Positions 1 through 7,619 of a DNA stretch of 64,000 bases are shown piece by piece (the stretch's first letter is position 1; each line of letters begins with the position of its first letter). The position numbers and the translations under genes were made by a program. The stretch lies in contig NZ_ACQL01000097.1 in the NCBI RefSeq assembly GCF_000175195.1, forward strand, positions 1 through 64,000, in the 5' to 3' direction. The stretch is from Actinobacillus minor NM305. Its GTDB lineage: Bacteria; Pseudomonadota; Gammaproteobacteria; Enterobacterales; Pasteurellaceae. The notes below the pieces were generated by a model that worked only from the letters and a program-made list of their open reading frames with translations, made no database searches and was not told the origin of the DNA.

Positions 1-24
1 CAAATATTCTAGACTGAATATTTG
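1..24. repeat. perfect inverted repeat downstream of cpxA
   Basis: CAAATATTC at 1-9 and GAATATTTG at 16-24 form a perfect 9-bp stem with a 6-nt loop just past the 3' end of cpxA. It may be part of a cpxA terminator, but the T-tract that would prove it on the minus strand would lie outside the window. Confidence 0.4.
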
Positions 25-40
25 CTAATAAGTTCAGAGA

Positions 41-1438
41 TTATTCAAACCAGAGAGGAAGAGAAAGTTCAACACGAAGTCCTCCCATAGGGCTTTTCAT
101 TGCTTTTACAGTTCCTCGATGTTGTTTAGCCGCATTTGCAACGATAGCTAAACCTAACCCTGTTCCTCCGGTATGTCTTGCTCTTGCTTCATCAATACGG
201 TAAAACGGGCGGAATATTTGTTCCAGTTCTGTTTCTGGAACACCTAGGCCATCATCATCAACAGAGATAATCAGCCTCTCATTCTCATTCTCATTCTCAT
301 TCTCCAAGGAGATTACCACGTTAATTTGAGAATGTGCGTATTTTTGTGCATTTCGAATAATATTTTCCATTGCGCTAGCTAATAAAGTGACATTACCATT
401 GATATAAAATTTTTGATGACTTGGTAACTCATTCTTTATCGCTAATGTAATGTTATTATGCTCTGTTTCGAATTTTGCATCTTCTAAAATCTCATGCCAG
501 AGATCATCTACCACAAAAATTGCACGAGTAGCATGTTGATTTACTTGTTGGCGAGAAATGGCTAATAAATCAAGTACCATAGCATTCATTTTTTGGATTT
601 CATTTTCGATACGTTGCGTTTCATTACTTTCGCCAAGTTTCTTTTTCAATATTGCTGTTGCAAGTTGTAAACGCGCTAAAGGTGTTTTTAATTCATGCGA
701 AATATCCGATAAAAGCCGTTGCTGATGTTGTCTTAATTCTTTAAGAGAGGCGATCATATAATTCAGACTACGACCTACGTCACGAAATTCCTTTACACCT
801 TGTCGTTCAATTTCCGGATTAATCTGTAATGAACCTCTTGCTACCGCATTTGCAGTTAAACGTAATGCTCGTAATGGACGTGTAATTCGCCATGATAGAA
901 TAAAAATGACAGGAAGTGTAAATGCAAGTAGTACTGCTGCCATCATTAAAGGATTGTCAAAAATATTATTTAGCCACGTTTCTTGTGTTTTTACTTTAAA
1001 AAGGTAATAAGCATTATATTTTCGTTTTACTGTTTCTAGGGGAAATGGGCCATTAATACGATAATCATCAATACTACGAGACATAGGGTGATTAGCCCCT
1101 TCTGTTTGATAAATAAAGGCTAAAAGTGGTTTCACATTACTTTGATCCATACCACTTACAATATCTGTTTCTGTATCAACGAGAATTAACTCTAAACCAT
1201 TAGGGGTTTCAATAGAAATATCACGCTCAAAAGCATTATCAAGATCATATCTTTTTTTTACTTTTTCACTTTCTTTCTTTAAAAAACTAACATCTTGTTC
1301 TTTTATTGGCACTAATCTTCGTTCATCTAGTTGCGAAAAGGCAAAGGTAATAAAAAGAATGGAAAGAAATGTACAGCTAAAATAGATAAATAGTTTGAAA
1401 ACTAAATAGTTTCTAACAGAGATTATATTTCTAATCAT
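41..1438 (-). CDS. cpxA: CpxA-type envelope-stress sensor histidine kinase
   Basis: Inner-membrane sensor kinase that phosphorylates CpxR in response to envelope protein misfolding. In the 465-residue product there is an N-terminal membrane segment (about 13-35), a periplasmic domain to about 163, a second membrane segment (about 164-184), HAMP, the dimerisation/H-box SDISHELKTPLARL with phosphoacceptor His near 248, then N-box (ENIIRNAQKY), D-box (DDDGLGVP) and G-box (GGTGLGLAI). The ATG at 1438 is preferred to an in-frame TTG at 1450, although its ribosome site is weak. It lies 49 bp downstream of cpxR, in the usual RA order. An unusual Glu-Asn repeat between N-box and D-box is coded by a DNA hexamer repeat. 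The CpxA name rests on the pairing and domain order; another OmpR-class kinase is possible. Confidence 0.88.
   Translation of the reverse strand: MIRNIISVRNYLVFKLFIYFSCTFLSILFITFAFSQLDERRLVPIKEQDVSFLKKESEKVKKRYDLDNAFERDISIETPNGLELILVDTETDIVSGMDQSNVKPLLAFIYQTEGANHPMSRSIDDYRINGPFPLETVKRKYNAYYLFKVKTQETWLNNIFDNPLMMAAVLLAFTLPVIFILSWRITRPLRALRLTANAVARGSLQINPEIERQGVKEFRDVGRSLNYMIASLKELRQHQQRLLSDISHELKTPLARLQLATAILKKKLGESNETQRIENEIQKMNAMVLDLLAISRQQVNQHATRAIFVVDDLWHEILEDAKFETEHNNITLAIKNELPSHQKFYINGNVTLLASAMENIIRNAQKYAHSQINVVISLENENENENERLIISVDDDGLGVPETELEQIFRPFYRIDEARARHTGGTGLGLAIVANAAKQHRGTVKAMKSPMGGLRVELSLPLWFE
278..304. repeat. hexanucleotide tandem repeat (CTCATT)x4 inside cpxA
   Basis: Four exact copies of CTCATT followed by CTC. 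Read on the minus strand they give alternating Glu and Asn (about residues 379-387 of CpxA). Because the unit is 6 bp, copy-number slippage would change the length of the loop between N-box and D-box without shifting the frame. Confidence 0.9.
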
Positions 1439-1452
1439 ATATTTTACCAAAG

Positions 1453-1476
1453 AAAAATCCCCCGATTATCGGGGGA
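1453..1476 (-). terminator. intrinsic terminator/attenuator between cpxR and cpxA
   Basis: Perfect 8-bp stem TCCCCCGA/TCGGGGGA with a 3-nt loop at 1458-1476, followed on the minus strand by five T residues (1457-1453). It lies after the cpxR stop and before the cpxA ATG, so it should reduce cpxA transcription relative to cpxR. Confidence 0.75.
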
Positions 1477-1487
1477 CTATATCAATA

Positions 1488-2213
1488 TTATTTTTCAGTT
1501 ACTAATAAATAACCACGCCCACGCAAAGTTTTGAACCATGGCAAGTTGTCATTGCGTTCTGGTAATTTCTTGCGTAAGTTAGAAATATGCATATCAATTG
1601 CTCGGTCATAAGGCGTTAAACGCTTACCTAAAATTTCTAAACTTAGTAGTTCTCGAGAAAGAATTTGTCCTGGGTTACGTATAAGGATTTGCAATAAAGC
1701 AAATTCAGTCCCTGTTAAATCAAGTTCTTTACCTTCAAAAACAGCTTGCTGACGACCAGGATGCAACTCAACACCACCAAAAGAAAGTTGTTTGCCATTA
1801 TCTTCTGGTGCAAGAGATACCGCAATAACTGGTTCTATCATATTAGGCATAGAAGTTGTCCTACGTAAAATCGCTTTAATTCGTGCAACTAACTCTCTGT
1901 CATTGAATGGTTTTGGAAGATAATCATCTGCGCCTAATTCTAATCCTAATACTCGGTCAATATCATCATCTCTTGCACTTAGCATGAGAACTGGAGTTGT
2001 TAATTTTTGGCGAACTTGCTTTAATGTTTCAATACCATTCAAAATAGGCATCATAATATCAAGCAAAATGATATCGTAAGATTGAAGTTCTAATTCAGTT
2101 AAGGCTTCCTGACCATTATGTACAACGGTAACACCAAATCCTTCCAAGAAGAGTAACTCTGCGAGTAATTCCGTTAGCTCAACATCATCATCTACAAGTA
2201 GTATTTTAGGCAT
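1488..2213 (-). CDS. cpxR: CpxR-type response regulator
   Basis: OmpR/PhoB-class response regulator, 241 residues. The N-terminal receiver domain has the acidic pocket VDDD at 7-10, phosphoacceptor Asp52 in ILLDIMMP, and Lys101 in LPKPF. The C-terminal winged-helix DNA-binding domain spans about 145-241 and ends with the family-typical LRGRGYLL. First gene of a pair with cpxA; a terminator-like hairpin separates them. Expected to be phosphorylated by CpxA and to control envelope protein quality genes. Identity is based on overall sequence character and pairing. Confidence 0.9.
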   Translation of the reverse strand: MPKILLVDDDVELTELLAELLFLEGFGVTVVHNGQEALTELELQSYDIILLDIMMPILNGIETLKQVRQKLTTPVLMLSARDDDIDRVLGLELGADDYLPKPFNDRELVARIKAILRRTTSMPNMIEPVIAVSLAPEDNGKQLSFGGVELHPGRQQAVFEGKELDLTGTEFALLQILIRNPGQILSRELLSLEILGKRLTPYDRAIDMHISNLRKKLPERNDNLPWFKTLRGRGYLLVTEK

Positions 2214-2298
2214 ACATAAATTCCTATTATTTATAATTATGTAAATTCAATGAGTTTACTTGATACTAACAATTTACAGTTTTTATAAAAATTGTCAA

Positions 2299-3090
2299 TT
2301 ATTCTAGGGTTTTTATTTGTTTCCAAATTTCATCTAGCTCATATAAAGTACAATCTTTCATCATTTTTCCTTGTGATTTTACGGTCTGTTCTACTTTTCT
2401 AAAACGGTTTTCAAATTTCACATTCGCTTGGCGTAAACAACCTTCGGCTTCCACCTGATAATGACGACAAAGATTGACCGTTGCAAAAAGGAGATCGCCC
2501 AATTCCTCGCCAAGTTGTTCAGTTCGGTCTGGATAGTGAGCAATTTCATCTTTGACTTCTTGAAGCTCTTCTTCCACTTTCGCTAATACATCTTGCGGAT
2601 TATCCCAATCAAAACCGACTTTTGCACAACGTTTTTGCATTTTATGCGCTCGGGTTAAAGCAGGAAGTGCAAAAGGCAAATCGTCTAAAATTGAAGTTTG
2701 TTGCTGATGCTTCTCATCATTTGCTTTCTGTTCTTCCCACGTTTTTAATGCCTCTTCACTATCTTTGGCTTTTTTATTACCAAAAACGTGAGGGTGGCGG
2801 TAAATCAATTTATCATGAATATCCGTTAAAACATCATAAAAATCAAAACTGCCTTCTTCTTTTGCTAGTTGGCTTAAAAAAACAACTTGAAGTAATAAAT
2901 CGCCTAACTCTTCTCTTAATGAGGTTCGATCTTGTTTATGGATAGCTTCCGCTACTTCATAGGTTTCTTCTAATAAGTGGGGGAGCATGGTGTCAAAATT
3001 TTGCGCTAAATCCCAAGGGCAGCCGGATTGCGGATCACGAAGTTGTGTAACAACATCAAGAAATTGGTCGATAGAAGGGCGTTTTTGCAT
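2299..3090 (-). CDS. mazG: nucleoside triphosphate pyrophosphohydrolase MazG
   Basis: Hydrolyses non-canonical and excess NTPs to NMP and PPi. The 263-residue protein has the tandem MazG arrangement: the metal-binding motif REELGDLLLQVV at about 59-70 and a second EELGDLLFATVNLC at about 196-209. The length matches the two-domain enterobacterial protein. It lies 85 bp upstream of cpxR on the same strand, so read-through into cpxRA is possible, although the gap is AT-rich and could carry a cpxR promoter. Confidence 0.95.
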   Translation of the reverse strand: MQKRPSIDQFLDVVTQLRDPQSGCPWDLAQNFDTMLPHLLEETYEVAEAIHKQDRTSLREELGDLLLQVVFLSQLAKEEGSFDFYDVLTDIHDKLIYRHPHVFGNKKAKDSEEALKTWEEQKANDEKHQQQTSILDDLPFALPALTRAHKMQKRCAKVGFDWDNPQDVLAKVEEELQEVKDEIAHYPDRTEQLGEELGDLLFATVNLCRHYQVEAEGCLRQANVKFENRFRKVEQTVKSQGKMMKDCTLYELDEIWKQIKTLE

Positions 3091-3165
3091 TATTATTCCT
3101 TACAAGCGGTAAAAAATTTGAATTATTTTGCCATTTTAGCACAGAGTAATAAAAGGAAGGAATTT

Positions 3166-3267
3166 ATGGCGCACGAGAAACTGACCAAGAAAAGATTGAT
3201 GCAAATTATCATTATGCTGTGTATTTTAATCGCAGCATTTATTTATCGCACTTACACTTATTCGTAG
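3166..3267 (+). CDS. 33-residue single-pass membrane protein, hypothetical
   Basis: A short frame with a good ribosome site (AAGGAAGG, 3153-3160, five bases before the ATG). The product has a basic N-terminus (MAHEKLTKKR) followed by a hydrophobic helix of about 18 residues (LMQIIIMLCILIAAFIYR), so it is predicted to be a single-pass inner-membrane peptide with its N-terminus in the cytoplasm. Divergent from mazG and about 110 bp before accD. No known family recognised; the frame is open further upstream but the Shine-Dalgarno supports this start. Confidence 0.6.
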   Translation: MAHEKLTKKRLMQIIIMLCILIAAFIYRTYTYS

Positions 3268-3375
3268 TTATTTTGCAGATCCGAGCAGATAATTGCATTA
3301 AAGCATACCCAATTGATGAAATTTATGCTTTAATACAGCGATTTTTCTTTTAAACGACAACAAAAAGGTTTAAAA

Positions 3376-4263
3376 ATGAGTTGGTTAGACAAAATTTTAG
3401 GTAGAGAATCTTCATCAAGCGTAGGCAAATCAAAAGTACCGGAAGGTGTTTGGACAAAATGCACTAGCTGTGATCAAGTTCTTTATAGTGAAGAATTAAA
3501 ACGCAATATGGAAGTTTGCCCTAAATGCGATCACCATATGCGTATCAATGCAAGAACACGTTTATTAAATCTCTTAGATGAAGGTTCGGCGCAAGAGATT
3601 GCGGCAGAATTAGAGCCACAAGATATTTTAAAATTTAAAGATCTGAAAAAATATAAAGATCGTTTATCTGCTGCACAAAAAGAAACCGGCGAGAAAGACT
3701 CTTTCATCGTGATTTCAGGTACGCTTTACGGTATGCCGGTTGTCACTGCTGCATTTAATTTTGAATTTATGGGCGGCTCAATGGGTTCTGTTGTAGGAGC
3801 AAAATTTGTACGCGCGGCAGAAAAAGCATTAAATGAAAATATTCCGTTCATCTGTTTCTCTGCTTCGGGCGGTGCTCGTATGCAAGAAGCGTTATTCTCG
3901 TTAATGCAAATGGCAAAAACAAGTGCGATTTTAGCGAAAATGCGTGAAAAGGGCGTACCATTCATTTCTGTGCTTACAGATCCAACATTAGGTGGCGTTT
4001 CTGCAAGTTTAGCAATGTTGGGCGATTTGAATATTGCTGAACCTAAAGCGCTAATTGGTTTCGCCGGTCCTCGCGTGATTGAACAAACGGTACGTGAGAA
4101 ATTACCGGAAGGCTTCCAACGTTCTGAGTTCTTATTAGAACACGGGGCAATAGATATGATCGTACATCGCAAAGATATGCGAGACACGCTTGCTCGTCTG
4201 TGTGCCAAAATGACAAATCAACCTTCACCGTTTAAAACGGGTGAATTGATTATTGAAGAGTAA
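3376..4263 (+). CDS. accD: acetyl-CoA carboxylase carboxyltransferase subunit beta
   Basis: Beta subunit of the carboxyltransferase that, with AccA, transfers the carboxyl group from biotin carboxyl carrier protein to acetyl-CoA, giving malonyl-CoA for fatty-acid synthesis. The 295-residue protein has the N-terminal four-Cys zinc ribbon (Cys29, Cys32, Cys48, Cys51) and the crotonase-like carboxyltransferase core, including [11 protein letters not shown] and the glycine-rich [12 protein letters not shown]. Full length. Followed by folC after an intrinsic terminator; the accD-folC order is common in gammaproteobacteria. Confidence 0.97.
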   Translation: MSWLDKILGRESSSSVGKSKVPEGVWTKCTSCDQVLYSEELKRNMEVCPKCDHHMRINARTRLLNLLDEGSAQEIAAELEPQDILKFKDLKKYKDRLSAAQKETGEKDSFIVISGTLYGMPVVTAAFNFEFMGGSMGSVVGAKFVRAAEKALNENIPFICFSASGGARMQEALFSLMQMAKTSAILAKMREKGVPFISVLTDPTLGGVSASLAMLGDLNIAEPKALIGFAGPRVIEQTVREKLPEGFQRSEFLLEHGAIDMIVHRKDMRDTLARLCAKMTNQPSPFKTGELIIEE

Positions 4264-4280
4264 CTTTTTGAAAATATATA

Positions 4281-4309
4281 AATCCCTGTTAAAGCAGGGA
4301 TTTTCTTTT
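4281..4309 (+). terminator. intrinsic terminator between accD and folC
   Basis: Stem AATCCCTG (4281-4288) pairs with CAGGGATT (4295-4302) across a 6-nt loop and is followed by TTTTCTTTT. It ends just before the folC start, so folC expression depends on read-through or its own promoter. Confidence 0.8.
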
Positions 4310-4314
4310 GATTT

Positions 4315-5613
4315 ATGATGACAGATTTAATTATCCCAAACCGTTCTGATAGTCTAGAAACTTGGCTGGCTTATTTAGAAAAAAGCCACTTTAAACCCAT
4401 TGATATGGGGCTTAAACGGATAAAAAGCGTAGCTGCACAACTTGAGTTACTTAATCCTGCACCTTATGTCATAACCGTTGCAGGTACCAATGGAAAAGGC
4501 TCAACTTGCCGTTTTTTAGAGGTTGCGCTACTCAAAGCAGGTTTAACAGTGGGCGTTTATTCTTCACCTCATTTAATTCGCTACAATGAACGTGTCCGTA
4601 TCAATGGCGACGTTTTAGCAGATCAATTTCATATTCAATCTTTTGCAGATATTAATGAAAAAAAGACCGCTTCTTTAACCTATTTTGAATTCAGTACATT
4701 ATCAGCGCTCCAATTATTTAAAAATGCAAAATTGGATGTTGTCATTTTGGAAGTAGGATTAGGTGGACGTTTAGATGCAACGAATATTGTTGATCCTCAT
4801 TTAGCCGTTATTACCTCTATTGACATCGATCACGTGGCTTTCTTAGGCGATAATCGAGAAGATATTGGTCGAGAAAAAGCAGGTATTTTCCGTGAACATA
4901 TCCCCGTAGTTATTGGCGAACCGGATTGCCCAAATTCCATTTTAACTCACGCTAAACAATTACAATGTCACGTTATGCAAAGAGATGTTGATTGGCATTA
5001 TTTTGTTAAAGCAGAGAGTTTCTCGTGGAAGGCATTAGATCAACAGTTTGTTGATTTACCTATGCCACTTATTCCTATACCCAACGCCGGAACGGCAATC
5101 GCGACACTAACCCAATTACCATTTAACATTAGTGAACAGGTTATTCGAGAAACACTATCTGAAGCACAAATGACAGGGCGTTTTCAGACCTTAACAACTT
5201 CTGACTTTGCTCAATTTAGTGGAATAATACCTAAAGCGAAAGTGATTATTGATGTGGGACATAATCCACACGCTGCACGTTATTTGGCAGAACGTCTGCA
5301 AGCGGTTAAAAAAGGCAAAATTTTTGCTATTTTTAGTTGCCTTGAAGATAAAGAATTATCCGGTATTGTTGAACCGTTAGATAATCTTATTGATGAATGG
5401 TTCTGTGTTGGATTAGATTGCTGGCGTGGACAACGTGGGGAAGCGGTATTGGAAAAATTGGTAAAATCTTTACCAAATGCGACCGCTTGTGCCTATGAAA
5501 ATATTGCTCAAGCAACGCCTATTGCTTTTAATCAAGCTAAGGAACAGGACATTGTGTTGGTCTTTGGCTCTTTCCATACCGTAGCAGATTTAGTGATTTG
5601 GTTAAATCAATAA
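4315..5613 (+). CDS. folC: bifunctional dihydrofolate/folylpolyglutamate synthase
   Basis: Adds glutamate to dihydropteroate and to reduced folates, using ATP in the cytoplasm. The 432-residue protein has the Mur-ligase-type P-loop VAGTNGKGSTCR (about 55-66), the LEVGLGGRLDATN motif, the SIDIDHVAFLG metal-site segment, and a C-terminal ligase domain with VIIDVGHNPHAA and LVFGSFHTVAD. Two ATG codons in tandem (4315, 4318) are possible starts, and the Shine-Dalgarno is poor, partly because the accD terminator ends immediately upstream. Confidence 0.95.
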   Translation: MMTDLIIPNRSDSLETWLAYLEKSHFKPIDMGLKRIKSVAAQLELLNPAPYVITVAGTNGKGSTCRFLEVALLKAGLTVGVYSSPHLIRYNERVRINGDVLADQFHIQSFADINEKKTASLTYFEFSTLSALQLFKNAKLDVVILEVGLGGRLDATNIVDPHLAVITSIDIDHVAFLGDNREDIGREKAGIFREHIPVVIGEPDCPNSILTHAKQLQCHVMQRDVDWHYFVKAESFSWKALDQQFVDLPMPLIPIPNAGTAIATLTQLPFNISEQVIRETLSEAQMTGRFQTLTTSDFAQFSGIIPKAKVIIDVGHNPHAARYLAERLQAVKKGKIFAIFSCLEDKELSGIVEPLDNLIDEWFCVGLDCWRGQRGEAVLEKLVKSLPNATACAYENIAQATPIAFNQAKEQDIVLVFGSFHTVADLVIWLNQ

Positions 5614-5703
5614 TAAATTTTTGCGATCTTGCTCGAAAAAATGCATTTTGCAGTTTTCTTTTTTTTAAGCTTTTGTTTAGGATTATACATAAGGAGGGAA
5701 AAT

Positions 5704-6270
5704 ATGCGAAATGTACAACTTTATACAGATGGCTCTTGTAGTAGCCATCTTAAGGGAAAAGGATTAGGTGGAATAGGATATATTCTATATTTCCCAGATA
5801 ATCAAACTCTCGAGCAAGGTAGCAAAGGATACTACTTGTCTAATAATAACCGAATGGAGCTTATTGCTGTCTTGGAAGGGTTAAAAAGCCTTAAAAAACC
5901 ACATAATGTGAAAATTATTACTGATAGCCAATTTGTTGAAGCCGGTATTCAGAAATTACTATCCTCTCTAGAATTGCCTAAATCGGAACAGGATTTATGG
6001 CGAAAATTATCGCTTTTGATACAACAACATAAAATAAGTTGTAGCCGAAGCTCAAGCCACCCTCAGATAGAACAATGCCATAAATTAGCTAATAAAGCCC
6101 GAGAAACCCCCACTACATATGATTTGGGTATTATCCAAGAGGTCAATTTGCACCAAGAAATTAGGCAGCTCGAAGAAAAACAAAAACAATTAAAACGGCA
6201 AGTTCAAATGATACAAGCGCAAATTACTATTTTAAAATCAACATTAGAAATTATTTGTGAGAATAAATAA
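5704..6270 (+). CDS. RNase H-like protein with a C-terminal coiled coil
   Basis: The ATG at 5704 follows an excellent AAGGAGG (5691-5697); an upstream in-frame extension reads as a hydrophobic stretch and lacks such a site. The 188-residue product has an RNase HI fold: TDGS with Asp9, NNNRMELIAVLEG with Glu52, and ITDSQ with Asp74. The fourth carboxylate, expected in the motif CDxLA, is replaced by His126 (EQCHKLANKA), and the basic/His loop just before it is divergent. Residues about 150-180 (EEKQKQLKRQVQM) look like a coiled coil, absent from housekeeping RNase HI. It lies between folC and convergent aspC. Probably an accessory nuclease or RNA:DNA-hybrid-binding protein, not the main rnhA product. 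Confidence 0.75.
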   Translation: MRNVQLYTDGSCSSHLKGKGLGGIGYILYFPDNQTLEQGSKGYYLSNNNRMELIAVLEGLKSLKKPHNVKIITDSQFVEAGIQKLLSSLELPKSEQDLWRKLSLLIQQHKISCSRSSSHPQIEQCHKLANKARETPTTYDLGIIQEVNLHQEIRQLEEKQKQLKRQVQMIQAQITILKSTLEIICENK

Positions 6271-6296
6271 AAAAATCCCTCACATGAGGGAAAAAT
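6271..6296. terminator. bidirectional terminator after the RNase H-like gene
   Basis: Stem TCCCTCA/TGAGGGA (6276-6291) with a 2-nt loop, flanked by A5 and A5 runs. It lies immediately after the RNase H-like stop codon and between convergent genes. Confidence 0.6.
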
Positions 6297-6300
6297 CATT

Positions 6301-6333
6301 AATAAACCTAGCACAGCTTGTGCTAGGTTTATT
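6301..6333. repeat. perfect 15-bp palindromic hairpin, GCT loop, dispersed family
   Basis: AATAAACCTAGCACA (6301-6315) and its exact reverse complement (6319-6333) flank the loop GCT. The inner stem ACCTAGCAC and the GCT loop recur at 38261-38283 in the hairpin cluster near the tyrosine recombinase, so this is a dispersed element. It may also assist termination between the convergent genes. Confidence 0.8.
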
Positions 6334-6353
6334 AGCAAAAAACATTAGCCTTT

Positions 6354-7550
6354 TTAAAGCACTTTCACAATGGCTTCTGCTAATGCTTCAATATTGCTGC
6401 TAGTAATGCCTGCAACGTTGATACGTCCAGAGCGAACCGCATAAATAGCAAACTCTTCACGTAAACGGTCTACTTGTTCAGGTGTTAAACCACTAAAAGA
6501 GAACATTCCATTTTGCTCATTGATAAAAGAGAAATCTTGAGTTGCACCTTTCTCTTTTAATAACTGAACTAATTGATTGCGCATCTCTTTAATGCGATTA
6601 CGCATTTCTGTTAATTCTTCAATCCACGAAGCTTTAAGCGCTGGATCTGCTAATACTGTTGCAACGGTACTTGCGCCGTGTGCTGATGGGTTAGAGTAGA
6701 GTACACGAATAATGGATTTAACTTGTGTGAAAGCTCGATTTGCGACATCCGCATTTTCAGCCACCAGCGTAAATGCACCAACACGCTCATTATATAATCC
6801 GAAGTTTTTTGAATATGAGCTTGCAACCAATAATTCTTTATGGTTTTTAGCAAAGGCACGTAAACCATAAGCGTCTTCTTCTAAACCATTACCCAGACCT
6901 TGATAAGCAAAGTCAAATAATGGCAACCAGCCTTTTTCCGCAGATAAAGCTGCTAATGTTTCCCATTGTTCCGGTGTTGGATCAATACCGGTTGGGTTAT
7001 GACAACAACCGTGGAACAACACTACATCGCCAGCTTCTGCTTGGCTTAAATCAGCAATGAGATTATTCCAATCTAAGCGGTTTGTTTTTGGATCGTAGTA
7101 GCGATAGTCTTTCACATTTAAGCCAACTGCAGCCATAATTGCATTATGGTTTGGCCAAGTTGGCGCCGAAATCCAAACATTTTTTGCAGAGGTGTTACGT
7201 TTGATAAATTCCGCTGCGATACGTAAAGCACCGGTGCCACCTAAACTTTGCGCCGTTTTCGCTCGACCAGAGGTAATCACTTCAGCATTTTCACCGAAAA
7301 GCAATACTTGGGTTTGGGCGTTATAAGCAGCCACACCATCAATCGTTAAATAATTTTTGGTCGTTTCTGTTTCTAATAATTGGCGTTCTGCGTCTTTAAC
7401 AGCTTTAACGATAGTCGTTTTACCCTCATCGTTCATATAAACACCAATACCAAGATTGATTTTTCCAGCACGTGTTTCTGCTTTAAACGCTTCTCCTAAC
7501 CCTAAAATTGGATCGGCTGGTGCTGCTTGAATATGATTAAACATTGACAT
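6354..7550 (-). CDS. aspC: aspartate/aromatic amino acid aminotransferase
   Basis: PLP-dependent class I transaminase linking aspartate and oxaloacetate (and aromatic amino acids) with glutamate and 2-oxoglutarate. The start at 7550 gives 398 residues and matches the family N-terminus [16 protein letters not shown]; AGAGGA lies 7 bp upstream. A longer upstream reading has no family counterpart. Visible features: GGTGALR cofactor-phosphate loop, [28 protein letters not shown] with the PLP lysine near 248, and the C-terminal SGRINVAGI substrate-binding segment. TyrB and AspC cannot be separated confidently by eye. The gap to upstream tmcA is 69 bp. Confidence 0.93.
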   Translation of the reverse strand: MSMFNHIQAAPADPILGLGEAFKAETRAGKINLGIGVYMNDEGKTTIVKAVKDAERQLLETETTKNYLTIDGVAAYNAQTQVLLFGENAEVITSGRAKTAQSLGGTGALRIAAEFIKRNTSAKNVWISAPTWPNHNAIMAAVGLNVKDYRYYDPKTNRLDWNNLIADLSQAEAGDVVLFHGCCHNPTGIDPTPEQWETLAALSAEKGWLPLFDFAYQGLGNGLEEDAYGLRAFAKNHKELLVASSYSKNFGLYNERVGAFTLVAENADVANRAFTQVKSIIRVLYSNPSAHGASTVATVLADPALKASWIEELTEMRNRIKEMRNQLVQLLKEKGATQDFSFINEQNGMFSFSGLTPEQVDRLREEFAIYAVRSGRINVAGITSSNIEALAEAIVKVL

Positions 7551-7619
7551 GCTATTGTCCTCTAAAAGTTGTGTTTGAAATGAAATCTTTATAAAGCGAA
7601 ATGCCATTTTTAGCAAGGG

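Noticed and set aside
3726-4208. Long antisense frame inside accD
   Set aside because: Shadow of a well-supported essential gene, with no ribosome site or protein family.
5629-5703. In-frame hydrophobic N-terminal extension of the RNase H-like gene that could be a signal anchor
   Set aside because: The AAGGAGG site fits the ATG at 5704, and the RNase H fold begins directly there.
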